Origin: Streptomyces olivochromogenes
GTDB taxonomy: Bacteria > Actinomycetota > Actinomycetes > Streptomycetales > Streptomycetaceae
Length of the DNA: 64,000 nucleotides
NCBI RefSeq assembly: GCF_001514115.1
Contig: NZ_KQ948451.1
Span: 1,076,109-1,140,108, forward strand
Direction: 5' to 3'
Shown here piece after piece: positions 1 to 8,101 of this stretch; positions within the stretch are counted from its first letter, which is position 1, and every line of letters begins with the position of its first letter. Under the pieces are notes generated by a model. The model was not told where the DNA came from, did not search any database, and was given only the letters and a program-made list of their open reading frames with translations. The position numbers and the translations under genes were made by a program.

Positions 1-601
1 CCTCGGTGACCATCTTCCGGGCGAGTGAAGTCGCGGGCAGTCGGCGGTAGTTGAAGCCGACCATGGACATCTGACCGCGGGCGAAGGCTGCCTCGGCGGC
101 CTCCGTCATCGCCTCCGCCTCCTCGACCGTGTTCGCGAGGGGCTTCTCGCACAGTACGTGTTTGCCGGCGGCCAGGGCGGCGAGGGCGATCTCGGCATGG
201 CTGTCGCCGGGGGTGCAGATGTCGACGAGGTCGACGTCGTCCCGGGCGATCAGGGCCCGCCAGTCGGTCTCGGCCGCCGCCCAGCCGTGCCGGTCGGCCA
301 TGGCCCGCACCGCGCTCGCGTCACGGCCGCAGACGGCGGCGAGGACCGGGCTGCGCGGCAGGTCGAAGACGCGGCCCACGGTGCGCCAGCCCTGGGAGTG
401 GGCGGCGCCCATGAAGGCGTAACCGACCATGCCCACCCCGAGCGTCGGCTTGTCCGCCGTCGCCCCGGCCGCCTCGGCCCCGGGCCCGGAAGCGAGCCCC
501 GCCTCCAGCCGGGGCCCGGAAGCGAGCCCCGCTTCGGCCCCGGGCCCGGCAACGAACCCCGCCTCCACCCCGGCTGCCTCGCCCTGGTGCGGCTGTCCCA
601 T
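1..601 (-). CDS. Gfo/Idh/MocA-family sugar/inositol dehydrogenase (C-terminus outside window)
   Basis: NAD(P)-dependent dehydrogenases of this family oxidise or reduce sugars, inositols or their phosphates. After a repetitive leader of about 50 residues, the protein shows a Rossmann start (LGVGMVGYAFMGAAHS) and the family motifs VDLVDICTPGDSHAEIALAALAAGKHV and LCEKPLANTVEEA, which carries the conserved EKP lysine. The ATG at 599-601 follows a GAGGAG ribosome site; the frame is open to the left edge, so only about 200 residues are present. It is the last gene of a sugar ABC transporter operon and probably handles the imported sugar (inference). The leader is a threefold decapeptide repeat not expected in this family, so a start closer to the Rossmann fold is possible. 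Confidence 0.88.
   Translation of the reverse strand, partial: MGQPHQGEAAGVEAGFVAGPGAEAGLASGPRLEAGLASGPGAEAAGATADKPTLGVGMVGYAFMGAAHSQGWRTVGRVFDLPRSPVLAAVCGRDASAVRAMADRHGWAAAETDWRALIARDDVDLVDICTPGDSHAEIALAALAAGKHVLCEKPLANTVEEAEAMTEAAEAAFARGQMSMVGFNYRRLPATSLARKMVTE
482..571. repeat. Three 30-bp tandem repeats inside the dehydrogenase 5' end
   Basis: Units lie at 482-511, 512-541 and 542-571 and each begins GGGCCCGG. They encode a decapeptide of the form EAGLASGPGA/EAGLASGPRL in the N-terminal leader of the dehydrogenase on the minus strand. The third unit has diverged the most. Being multiples of three, they keep the frame open. Confidence 0.9.
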
Positions 602-653
602 ACGGATGTCCTCCTCGTCGTCGTGACGCTGTGGGGGGTGTGAGCGGGGCGGA

Positions 654-1712
654 TCACCTGAAGCCGGTGGCCATGTACTGGCCGACGTTGTCCTTGTCGA
701 CGACGGCCGAGTAGAGCGTGAGCGAGACCGGGATCTCGAACTCGGCGAGCCCGCCGATCGCCTTGCCCTGACCGAGCGCGCGAGCGAGGTCGATCGCGGA
801 GGCCGCCATGGTCGGCGGGTAGAGGACGGTCGCCTTCAGGACGCTGTTGTCGGCCTGGATGGCCTGGAAGGCGGAGAGCGCGCCCGCGCCGCCGACCATC
901 AGGAAGTCCTCGCGCCCGGCCTGCTTGATGGCACGCAGCGCGCCCACGCCCTGGTCGTCGTCGTGGTTCCACAGGGCGTCGAACTTCGGCTGGGCCTGGA
1001 GGAGTTGGGCCATCTTGGCCTGTCCGGACTCGACGGTGAAGTCGGCGGCCTGGCGGGCGACCTTCTTGATGTTGGGGTAGTTCTTCAGGGCCGCGTCGAA
1101 GCCCTGGGTGCGCTGCTTGGTGAGTTCCAGGTTGTCGAGCCCGGCGAGTTCGATGACCTTGGCGTCCTGCTTGTCCTTCAGCTTCTCGCCGATGTAGTGG
1201 CCGGCGCTGAGGCCCATGCCGTAGTTGTCACCGCCGATCCAACAGCGGTACGCCTGCGGGGTGTTGAAGATCCGGTCCAGGTTGACGACCGGGATGCCCG
1301 CGCGCATCGCCTTCAGGCCGACCTGGGTGAGCGCCTTGCCGTCGGCGGGCAGCACCACCAGGACGTCGACCTTCTTGTTGATCAGTGTCTCGATCTGGCC
1401 GATCTGCGCGGCCGTGTCGTTGGAGCCCTCGGTGATCTCCAGCGTAACGTCCGAGTACTTCTTGGCCCGGCTCTTGGCGTTGTCGTTGATCGCGTTGAGC
1501 CAGCCATGGTCGGCCTGCGGACCCGCGAAGCCGATGGTGACGTGCTTGCCGGGCTTGTCGTCGGCGGCCGGCCGGCTGTCCGCGGCCGGCTTCTCGTCCT
1601 TGGTGTCGTTGCTGGTGCAGCCGACCAGGAGGGCGCCGGCCGAGGCGGCGGCGGTCCCGAAGAGGAGCCCTCTGCGGCTCGTGAAGCTGGTGGAGCTCGT
1701 GGATTCTGGCAT
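654..1712 (-). CDS. Sugar ABC transporter substrate-binding lipoprotein (RbsB-like)
   Basis: This is the extracytoplasmic sugar receptor of a CUT2 (ribose/galactose type) importer. The 352-residue protein has an N-terminal twin-arginine stretch (TSRRGLLFG) and a lipobox (LLVGC), so it is predicted to be a membrane-anchored lipoprotein, possibly Tat-exported. The mature part has the periplasmic-binding-protein I fold signature: VTIGFAGPQADHGWLNAINDNAK near residue 60, a DVLVVLPADGKAL segment, and the hinge-region NHDDDQGVGALRAIKQAG. It lies 64 bp downstream of the permease gene on the same strand. The sugar cannot be read from the sequence; the neighbouring Gfo/Idh/MocA dehydrogenase makes a cyclitol or aldose plausible. 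Confidence 0.9.
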   Translation of the reverse strand: MPESTSSTSFTSRRGLLFGTAAASAGALLVGCTSNDTKDEKPAADSRPAADDKPGKHVTIGFAGPQADHGWLNAINDNAKSRAKKYSDVTLEITEGSNDTAAQIGQIETLINKKVDVLVVLPADGKALTQVGLKAMRAGIPVVNLDRIFNTPQAYRCWIGGDNYGMGLSAGHYIGEKLKDKQDAKVIELAGLDNLELTKQRTQGFDAALKNYPNIKKVARQAADFTVESGQAKMAQLLQAQPKFDALWNHDDDQGVGALRAIKQAGREDFLMVGGAGALSAFQAIQADNSVLKATVLYPPTMAASAIDLARALGQGKAIGGLAEFEIPVSLTLYSAVVDKDNVGQYMATGFR

Positions 1713-1726
1713 GGCGGTGGGCCCTT

Positions 1727-1792
1727 CCCGTGTCAGGTGCTGCTTGCTCCCGTGTCAGGTGCTGATTGCTGCCGTGTCAGGTGCTGTGTGCT
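1727..1792. repeat. Three 22-bp tandem repeats between permease and binding-protein genes
   Basis: Units at 1727-1748, 1749-1770 and 1771-1792 share the core CCGTGTCAGGTGCTG. The third unit contains the permease stop codon (1777-1779), and the array fills the rest of the spacer up to the leader of the binding-protein gene. No strong hairpin is evident. Confidence 0.9.
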
Positions 1793-2799
1793 GCCGTACG
1801 CCGCTGGACCAGGACCGCGGCGACGATGATCGCGCCCTTGGCGATCTGCTGGACGTCGCTCTGCAGGTTGTTCAGCGCGAAGATGTTGGTGATCGTGGTG
1901 AAGATCAGGACACCGAGCACCGAACCCGTGATGGTGCCGCGGCCCCCGCTGAGCAGGGTCCCGCCGATGATCGCGGCGGCGATGGCGTCGAGTTCGTACA
2001 GGTTTCCGTTGGTGTTCTGGCCGGAGCCGGACAGGATGATCAACAGGAAGGCGGCGATGCCGCAGCACAGTCCGGAGAGCAGGTAGAGGTACAGCCGCTG
2101 GCGCCGTACGTCGATGCCGGCGAGCCGGGCCGCCTCCGCGTTGCCACCGACGGCGACCGTGCGGCGGCCGAAGGTGGTGCGGTTGAGAATCAGCCAGCCG
2201 ATGATCGTGACGACGGCGAAGACCAGGACCAGCGGTGGGATGCCGAGAATGTACGAGTCGCGTTCGCCGAGTTTCAGGATCCCGTCGATGGTGACGATCT
2301 GGGTCTTGCCGTCGGTGATCTGGAGGGCGAGGCCGCGGGCCGAGGCGAGCATGGCGAGCGTCGCGATGAACGGGACCATCCCGCCGTACGCGATGAGCAG
2401 GCCGTTGACCAGGCCGCAGCCCACACCGACGAGCACCGCGGTGAAGAGGATGCCCGCGAAGCCGTACTCCTGGGTGGCGACCGTCGTGGCCCACACCGAG
2501 GACAGCGCGACGATCGCGCCGACGGACAGGTCGATGCCACCGGAGGTGATGACGAAGGTCATGCCGACGGTGACGACGCCGATCACCGAGGCCTGGGTGA
2601 GGACGAGTTGGAGGTTACGGGTGTCGAGGAACTCGTCGGGCTTGGTGATACCGCCGATGACGATCAGGGCGACGAGCACGCCGAGCAGCGAGAGGGTGCG
2701 GACGTCGGCGCGGGCCGCGAGGGTGCGCCACGCGGGGAGTTCGCTCATCGGCGGCACTTTGTCGGTGCTGCCCCGGGGCGGGGACACGGGCTGCGTCAT
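1777..2799 (-). CDS. Sugar ABC transporter permease (RbsC-like)
   Basis: This is the membrane channel subunit of the CUT2 importer, 340 residues with about eight to ten hydrophobic spans. Family hallmarks are the block GMTFVITSGGIDLSVGAIVALSSVWA near residue 80 and the loop RRTVAVGGNAEAARLAGIDVRRQRLYLYLLSG near residue 210, where the ATPase docks. The segment AIAAAIIGGTLLSGGRGTITGSVLG is also typical of RbsC-like permeases. The ATG overlaps the stop of the upstream ATPase gene (ATGA), so the two are probably translationally coupled and made in a fixed ratio. Confidence 0.92.
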   Translation of the reverse strand: MTQPVSPPRGSTDKVPPMSELPAWRTLAARADVRTLSLLGVLVALIVIGGITKPDEFLDTRNLQLVLTQASVIGVVTVGMTFVITSGGIDLSVGAIVALSSVWATTVATQEYGFAGILFTAVLVGVGCGLVNGLLIAYGGMVPFIATLAMLASARGLALQITDGKTQIVTIDGILKLGERDSYILGIPPLVLVFAVVTIIGWLILNRTTFGRRTVAVGGNAEAARLAGIDVRRQRLYLYLLSGLCCGIAAFLLIILSGSGQNTNGNLYELDAIAAAIIGGTLLSGGRGTITGSVLGVLIFTTITNIFALNNLQSDVQQIAKGAIIVAAVLVQRRTAAHST

Positions 2800-4313
2800 G
2801 ACGCCGGGCTTCCTTCCATGACAAGGTCGAGTACGCGGTGTTCGTCGAGCTCCCGGGCGGGCGCCGTGTGCACGACACGGCCCTCCCGGAGCACCAGCAC
2901 GCGGTCGGCGAGTCCCAGCACCTCGGGCACCTCGCTCGACACGAGCAGGACGGCGAGGCCTTCGTCGGCGAGGCGACGGATGACCGCGTACAGCTCGGCG
3001 CGGGCGCCGACGTCGACACCGCGGGTGGGTTCGTCGAGCAGCAGGACACGGCAGCCGCGCAGCAGCCAGCGGGCCAGGACGGCCTTTTGCTGATTGCCGC
3101 CGGACAGCGTCCGGATCGGGACGGACGGGTTGTCGGGACGCAGCGACAGCTCGCGTGTCGCGGCCCGGGCGGCGCCTCGCTCAGCGCCGCGGTCGATCCA
3201 ACCCCCGCGTGAGAAGCGGGACATGGAGGACACGGACACATTGCGGGTGACGGACTCCAACATCAGCAGGGCCTGCGCCTTGCGCTCCTCGGGGGCGAGT
3301 CCGAGTCCGGCGCGGACGGCGGCGCGTACGCTGCCGGTCCGCAACGTCCGGCCATCCACACTGACTTGACCGGCCGTCGGTTTGCGGGCTCCGTAGATCG
3401 TCTCCAGGATCTCGGAGCGCCCGGAGCCGACGAGCCCGGCGAGGCCGACGATCTCGCCGGGGCGCAGTTCTAGGTCGAGGGGCTCGAACTCACCCGCGCG
3501 TGCGAGCCCTTGGACCCTGAGCACCGGCTCGGACGAGGGCCCTCGCGTGGGCCGTTCCGGGAAGACGTACTCGACGTTGCGGCCCGTCATCAGCGCCACC
3601 ACCTCACGCGTCGGGGTGGACTTCGCGGGCAGTCCGCCCGCCACCGCGCGGCCGTCCTTCAGTACGGTCACCCGGTCGCCGATGCGACGGATCTCCTCCA
3701 GCCGGTGCGAGATGTAGACGACGGCGACGCCGTCCGCGGTGAGGTCGCCGACGATACGGAAGAGGTTGTCGACCTCGTCGGGGTCGAGGGCGGCGGACGG
3801 TTCGTCCATGACGATGAGGCGTACGTCGTGGGAGAGTGCCCGCGCCATGGAGACGATCTGCTGCTGGGCGGCCGACAGCTCACCGACGAGGCGCGCCGGG
3901 TCGATCTCCGGATGGCCGAGCCGGCGTAGCAGCTGCGCCGTTGACGCCTTGGCCGCCTTTCCCCGTACGACGAAACCGGCGGCGGTGGGTTCATGGCCGA
4001 GGTGGACGTTCTCGGCCACAGACAGGCCCTCCACCAGGTCCAGTTCCTGGTAGATGGTGGCGATGCCGAGGCGCATGGCGGCGATCGGGGAGCGGAGCGT
4101 GACGGGTTCGCCGCGCCAGCCGATGGTGCCGCCGTCGGGCTGGTGGGCGCCGGCCAGGACCTTGATGAGGGTGGACTTTCCGGCCCCGTTCTGGCCGAGC
4201 AGACAGTGGACCTCGCCGGCCTGGACGTCGAGGTCGACGCCGTCGAGGGCCCGGACTCCGGGGAACGACTTGGTGATGCCGGACATGGTGAGCAGCGGTG
4301 GTTCTGGTGCCAT
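2796..4313 (-). CDS. Sugar ABC transporter ATP-binding protein, duplicated NBD (RbsA/MglA-like)
   Basis: This cytoplasmic ATPase of a CUT2 importer has 505 residues with two nucleotide-binding domains in one chain. The first has Walker A GQNGAGKST (about residue 40), a degenerate signature LSAAQQQ and Walker B LIVMDEPSAALD. The second has a degenerate P-loop (GLVGSGRSE) but a good signature LSGGNQQK and Walker B LLLDEPTRGVDVG. This asymmetry is normal for the family. The ATG at 4311-4313 is preceded by a GGGGAA ribosome site. It follows the ROK regulator gene after a repeat-containing spacer and precedes the permease with a 4-bp overlap. Confidence 0.94.
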   Translation of the reverse strand: MAPEPPLLTMSGITKSFPGVRALDGVDLDVQAGEVHCLLGQNGAGKSTLIKVLAGAHQPDGGTIGWRGEPVTLRSPIAAMRLGIATIYQELDLVEGLSVAENVHLGHEPTAAGFVVRGKAAKASTAQLLRRLGHPEIDPARLVGELSAAQQQIVSMARALSHDVRLIVMDEPSAALDPDEVDNLFRIVGDLTADGVAVVYISHRLEEIRRIGDRVTVLKDGRAVAGGLPAKSTPTREVVALMTGRNVEYVFPERPTRGPSSEPVLRVQGLARAGEFEPLDLELRPGEIVGLAGLVGSGRSEILETIYGARKPTAGQVSVDGRTLRTGSVRAAVRAGLGLAPEERKAQALLMLESVTRNVSVSSMSRFSRGGWIDRGAERGAARAATRELSLRPDNPSVPIRTLSGGNQQKAVLARWLLRGCRVLLLDEPTRGVDVGARAELYAVIRRLADEGLAVLLVSSEVPEVLGLADRVLVLREGRVVHTAPARELDEHRVLDLVMEGSPAS

Positions 4314-4435
4314 GACGGTTCCCCTTGGCGGGCGTGCGGGCCGGTTTCAGGGCGGTGCGCTCGCGGAGCGGGCGTTTTCGGGCAGGGCAGAGCAGGGCGC
4401 TGTACAGGTGGGGTGCTTGGGTGAGATGACCTTTG

Positions 4436-4500
4436 GTGCGGCTCTGGAAAGAGTGCTTCGTGCGGCTCTGACAGGAGTGCTTCGTGCGGCTCTGGAAGAG
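4436..4500. repeat. 24-bp tandem repeat (2.7 units) between ROK gene and ABC operon
   Basis: Units lie at 4436-4459 and 4460-4483, with a partial unit at 4484-4500 that abuts the ROK stop codon. All begin GTGCGGCTCTG. The array occupies the leader side of the ABC ATPase transcript, where promoter or operator elements would be expected; no clear palindrome was found in it. Confidence 0.88.
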
Positions 4501-5691
4501 TTACGCGGGCGAGAACAGGTGGTCGCTGATGAGTCGGGCCGCGCCGATGACCCCGGCGGTCGGCCCCAACTCCCCGAGCACGATGGGTAGATTGCCCGTC
4601 GCCAGCGGCAGCGACTGGCGGTACACCTGGGTGCGGATCGCGGCGAGCAGCGTGTGGCCGAGGCCGGTGACGCCGCCGCCGATCACCACCAGGCCGGGGT
4701 TGAAGAACGAGACGAGGCCGGCGATGACCTGCCCGGTGCGGTTGCCGCCCTCGCGGATCAGGGCGAGGGCGGTGGCGTCGCCCGCGGCGGCCGCGGCGGC
4801 GACGTCGACGGCGCTCAGCGTGCCCGCCGCCTCCAGCCGCGCGGCAAGCTCCGCCGAAAGCCCCTGCTGGGCGGCCTCCGTGGCGTCCCGGGCGAGCGCG
4901 GCCCCGCTGAAGTGGGCCTCCAGGCAGCCCCGGTTGCCGCAGGCGCACGGACGTCCGTCGGGCACGGCCTGGATGTGCCCGATGTCGCCGGCGCTGCCCG
5001 TCGTACCGCGGTAGACCTCACCGCCGACGACGATGCCGCAGCCGATGCCGGTGCCGATCTTGACGCAGAGGAAGTCGCCCACGGAGCGTGCGACGCCCGC
5101 GTGCTGTTCCCCCATCGCCATCAGGTTCACGTCGTTGTCGACCATGACGGGGCAGCCCAGGTCCTGGCTGAGCGCCTCGCGGACCGGGAAGCCGTCCCAG
5201 CCGGGCATGATCGGCGGTGCGACCGGAACGCCCTCGGGGAAGCGGACCGGACCCGGGACGCCGATCCCGGCGCCGTCGAATTCCTCCGCGAGCCCGGACG
5301 ACCTCAACTTGGCGGCCATGGACAGGACTTGCTCGAAGACGGCGACCGGCCCCTCGCGGACGTCCATGGGCTGGTTGATGTGCCCCAGGACCTCCAGTTC
5401 CGCGTTGGTGACGGCCACGTCGATCGAGGTGGCCCCGATGTCGACGCCGAGGAAGCGCAGCGCCGGGGCGAGCCGGATGTTGTGGGAGCGGCGGCCGCCG
5501 CGGGATGCGGCGAGGCCGTCGGCTACCACAAGCCCGGTCTCCAGGAGCCGTTCCACCTCGACGGCCAGTTTCGACCGGGAGAGGTCGATCTGGTCGCCGA
5601 GCTGGGCCCGGGAGTTGGGGCCGCCGTCGCGCAGCAGGCGCAGCAGTCGCGCCTGGTGCGCGTTCGCGGGTCGTGCCGTCATGCGTCTCAC
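4501..5691 (-). CDS. ROK-family transcriptional regulator
   Basis: ROK repressors sense sugars or sugar phosphates and control adjacent transport genes. The 396-residue protein has an N-terminal winged HTH (NAHQARLLRLLRDGGPNSRAQLGDQIDLSRSKLAVEVERLLE, residues about 10-50). A sugar-kinase-like ROK domain follows, with an ATP-site DIGATSIDVAVTN, the motif GTGIGCGIVVGG, and the zinc-binding CACGNRGCLE. The GTG at 5689-5691 sits 5 bp after GGAGG; an in-frame ATG at 5680-5682 lies too far from that site. It lies directly upstream of the ABC transporter genes on the same strand and is the obvious candidate regulator of them. Confidence 0.9.
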   Translation of the reverse strand: MRRMTARPANAHQARLLRLLRDGGPNSRAQLGDQIDLSRSKLAVEVERLLETGLVVADGLAASRGGRRSHNIRLAPALRFLGVDIGATSIDVAVTNAELEVLGHINQPMDVREGPVAVFEQVLSMAAKLRSSGLAEEFDGAGIGVPGPVRFPEGVPVAPPIMPGWDGFPVREALSQDLGCPVMVDNDVNLMAMGEQHAGVARSVGDFLCVKIGTGIGCGIVVGGEVYRGTTGSAGDIGHIQAVPDGRPCACGNRGCLEAHFSGAALARDATEAAQQGLSAELAARLEAAGTLSAVDVAAAAAAGDATALALIREGGNRTGQVIAGLVSFFNPGLVVIGGGVTGLGHTLLAAIRTQVYRQSLPLATGNLPIVLGELGPTAGVIGAARLISDHLFSPA

Positions 5692-5942
5692 GAGCCCCTC
5701 CCCGCCTCAATCGGCCAGTGTCCAACGGGTTTTGGCCACATCACCGTGGCTTGCTTTCGATGGGAACGTAGCAGTGGCTGCCGGGAGTGGGAAGAAGTTG
5801 CGCAGAGATTGCCGTCAACTTTCTCCACTGAGTGGACAAAGAGAGACCCGGACGTAGCCCGTCCGGGTCACAGGGGGAGCTCACGAATGAGGTGGGTTAC
5901 TTCTCAGACGGGCTGCTTCACGATGGGCTGCGTCCCGGTGGG

Positions 5943-6617
5943 TTACTTCTCGCGCTCGTGGTACGTCTTGCGCGTGTGCTCCGTGTGGGCGCGCATGACC
6001 TGGGTGGCGCGGGGTTCGTCGCGGGCGGCGATGGCCGCGATGAGGTCGCGGTGCTCGATCCACGACTGGTGGCCGCGCTGCCGGGCGACCGGGGTGTAGT
6101 ACCAGCGGACCCGGCGGTCGACCTGGGCGGCCAGCTCGGCGAGGACCGCGTTGCCCGCGAGCTCCATGACCTTCGCGTGGAAGCGGGCGTTCATCGCGAC
6201 CGCGCCGTCCACGTCGTCGGCGGCCACCGCGCGCTCGCCCTCGGCGCACAGCTCCTCGAGCGCGGTGATGCCGGCGGTGCCCGCGTTGGCGGCGGCGAGC
6301 CGGGCGGCCTCGGCCTCCAGCAGCGTACGGACCGTGAGGAGCTGGTCGGCCTCCTCCTCGGTCGGCTCGTGCACGAAGGCGCCCTGGGCGGGCCGAAGAT
6401 CGACCCACCCCTCCGTGTTCAACCGCTGGAGCGCCTCGCGGACCGGCTGCCGGGAGACGCCGAGATGCCCGGCGAGCTCGCTCTCGACCAGGTGCTGGCC
6501 CGGCTGGAGGGCGCGGGTCGTGATGAGTTCGAGCAGCGCCTCGTAGACGCGGTCGCGCAGCGGGCCTGGCCGTTCGAGCCTGGGCACCGCTCCTGGCGGC
6601 AGTCCTGTCGACAACAT
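5943..6617 (-). CDS. GntR-family transcriptional regulator, FadR/FCD subfamily
   Basis: Regulators of this class bind operators as dimers and respond to small carboxylates through a C-terminal FCD domain. The 224-residue product has a GntR winged helix (PLRDRVYEALLELITTRALQPGQHL...SRQPVREALQRL, residues about 15-75) and an all-helical FCD domain with metal-site residues around MNARFH and the late WIEHRDLIAAI. I chose the ATG at 6615-6617 because AGGAGG lies 8 bp upstream. A longer open frame would add a Gly-Asp repeat leader that is just a CACCGT simple repeat in the 5' region. A GntR-like operator lies upstream of the gene and another before the formate dehydrogenase operon. Confidence 0.88.
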   Translation of the reverse strand: MLSTGLPPGAVPRLERPGPLRDRVYEALLELITTRALQPGQHLVESELAGHLGVSRQPVREALQRLNTEGWVDLRPAQGAFVHEPTEEEADQLLTVRTLLEAEAARLAAANAGTAGITALEELCAEGERAVAADDVDGAVAMNARFHAKVMELAGNAVLAELAAQVDRRVRWYYTPVARQRGHQSWIEHRDLIAAIAARDEPRATQVMRAHTEHTRKTYHEREK

Positions 6618-6689
6618 CGGGGTCCCCTCCTGCCGAGCCATCCCGTCACCGTCACCGTCACCGTCGCCGTCACCGGAAAGCACGTGTCA

Positions 6690-6739
6690 AAAGACAGTAA
6701 TCAAAAGCCAGTATCGATTGTCTTTCGTCTACAGTCTAC
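6690..6739. promoter_or_regulatory. Putative operator/promoter region of the GntR gene
   Basis: This locally AT-richer stretch holds the inverted repeat AAAGACA (6690-6696) / TGTCTTT (6719-6725). Next to it is GTCTACAGT (6727-6735), followed by a second GTCTAC. Read on the minus strand it gives ACTGTAGACGAAAGACAAT, which resembles the FCD-class consensus ATTGT-NN-ACAAT and shares nine bases exactly with a site upstream of the formate dehydrogenase operon. Autoregulation is inferred. Confidence 0.5.
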
Positions 6740-6799
6740 GGCGCACCATGGCCAGGCCCGGGGAGAGTCGAACGCGTCACACCCGGTTGTCCGCCCACG

Positions 6800-7747
6800 T
6801 CAGGGGCAGCGGACGACCTGTCCCGCGTACGAGAGGTTGCCGCCGAAGCCGAACAGGAGCACCGGGTCGCCGGTGCTGATCTCGCCGCGTTCGACGAGCT
6901 TGGAGAAGGCGAGCGGGATGCTGGCGGCGGAGGTGTTCCCGGAGTCGACGACATCGCGCGCGACGACGGCGTTCACGGCGCCGATCTTCGCGGCGAGGGG
7001 TTCGATGATGCGCAGGTTCGCCTGGTGCAGGACGACCCCGGCGAGGTCCTCGGGCGCGAGACCGGCCCGCTCGCAGGCCTGCCGGGCGATCGCCGGGAGC
7101 CGTGTCGTCGCCCAGCGGTAGACGCTCTGACCCTCCTGCGCGAACCGCGGGGGCGTGCCCTCGATGCGTACGGCGTGCCCCATCTCGGGCACCGATCCCC
7201 ACAGCACCGGCCCGATCCCGGGCTCGGTGCCGGGAGCGGCGGCCTCGACCACCGCGGCCCCCGCCCCGTCCCCGACCAGGACACAGGTCGTACGGTCGCT
7301 CCAGTCCGTGACCTCGGACATCTTGTCCGCGCCGATGACGAGGGCGCGGGTCGCCGCCCCCGCGCGCACGGCGTGGTCGGCGGTGGCGAGCGCGTGCGTG
7401 AAGCCCGCGCAGACCACGTTGACGTCCATCGCGGCCGGGGAGGGCACGCCGAGGCGGGCGGCGACCCGGGCCGCCATGTTCGGGGAGCGGTCGATCGCCG
7501 TGGAGGTCGCGACCAGCACCAGGTCGATGTCGCCCGCGGTCAGACCGGCGGCCGCGAGGGCTTTGGCCGCGGCGTGCGCGGCCAGCTCGTCGACGGGCTC
7601 GTCGGGACCGGCGATGTGGCGCGTGCGGATGCCCACCCGGCTGGTGATCCACTCGTCACTGGTGTCGACCAGGCCCGCCAGGTCCTCGTTGGTGAGTACC
7701 TTGGCGGGCTGGTAATGGCCGACGGCCGCGATGCGTGAGCCGTTCAT
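6800..7747 (-). CDS. 3-oxoacyl-ACP synthase III (KAS III/FabH)-family protein
   Basis: KAS III enzymes condense an acyl-CoA with malonyl-ACP, or carry out related acyl transfers. The 315-residue protein has the full catalytic triad: Cys113 in VNVVCAGFTHAL, His241 in LHQANLRI and Asn271 in DSGNTSAAS. The N-terminal TSDEWITSRVGIRTRHIA and the C-terminal FGFGGNLSYAGQ are also typical. It stands apart from any fatty acid synthase genes, between the GntR regulator and an oxalate/formate-type carrier, so it may be a secondary FabH paralogue with a specialised acyl substrate. The ATG has a GAGGGAG ribosome site upstream. Confidence 0.88.
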   Translation of the reverse strand: MNGSRIAAVGHYQPAKVLTNEDLAGLVDTSDEWITSRVGIRTRHIAGPDEPVDELAAHAAAKALAAAGLTAGDIDLVLVATSTAIDRSPNMAARVAARLGVPSPAAMDVNVVCAGFTHALATADHAVRAGAATRALVIGADKMSEVTDWSDRTTCVLVGDGAGAAVVEAAAPGTEPGIGPVLWGSVPEMGHAVRIEGTPPRFAQEGQSVYRWATTRLPAIARQACERAGLAPEDLAGVVLHQANLRIIEPLAAKIGAVNAVVARDVVDSGNTSAASIPLAFSKLVERGEISTGDPVLLFGFGGNLSYAGQVVRCP

Positions 7748-7927
7748 TGGGGGGTCTCCCTCGTTGCCTTGGGTAGGGGGATCCTCCAGTCTGATCAGTG
7801 ACTCGCGGGTACGACGGCAGGTGTTGCCACAGGAAAGCGGCGTCAGGCTTGTCGGCTTCTGTCAGACCTTCGGACGCCCTGCCAACGTCCGCACACACGC
7901 CCGGTTGCACGGTCCGTACGCCGGGCG

Positions 7928-8101
7928 TCACCCCGTGAACAGTTGCTTGGCCTTCAGGACGAGCTCGTACAGGCCGTAGCAGAGCGGCGCCCCCACCCAC
8001 AGCCAGGCGAAGGCGATCAGTGGAATGGGGGTCCCCCCGCTCGTGCGAAGCCGAGAGTGGGGGAGGTCAGGCGGACTGCTGGGGCTGGACGGAGTCGTCA
8101 T
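7928..8101 (-). CDS. Small membrane protein partner of the MFS carrier
   Basis: The 57-residue protein has one C-terminal transmembrane helix (PIPLIAFAWLWVGAPLCYGLYELVLKAKQLF). This matches the small proteins annotated next to oxalate/formate-type MFS carriers in actinomycetes as an MFS small subunit (from memory). The start is the ATG at 8099-8101, which has GGGAGG six bases upstream; the frame extends further but has no better site. It begins inside the carrier gene (35-bp overlap), so translation is probably coupled. Residues about 10-25 are encoded by a common Streptomyces intergenic repeat, so the N-terminal half looks non-conserved and only the helix is likely to matter. Confidence 0.72.
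   Translation of the reverse strand: MTTPSSPSSPPDLPHSRLRTSGGTPIPLIAFAWLWVGAPLCYGLYELVLKAKQLFTG
8027..8069. repeat. Streptomyces-type palindromic intergenic repeat inserted in coding DNA
   Basis: The stretch reads, on the minus strand, CCCCCACTCTCGGCTTCGC followed by ACGAGCGGGGGGACCCCC. I recognise this as a short repeat found many times between genes in Streptomyces. Here it covers the last codons and stop of the MFS carrier (stop at 8067-8069) and the start of the small partner gene. Confidence 0.6.

Noticed and set aside
4501..5691. ROK gene as csnR for the chitosanase
   Set aside because: It is 41 kb away and directly precedes a sugar transporter operon, so a local target is more likely.
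6618..6683. Gly-Asp-repeat extension of the GntR regulator
   Set aside because: It is encoded by a CACCGT simple repeat, and the AGGAGG ribosome site serves the internal ATG at 6615-6617.
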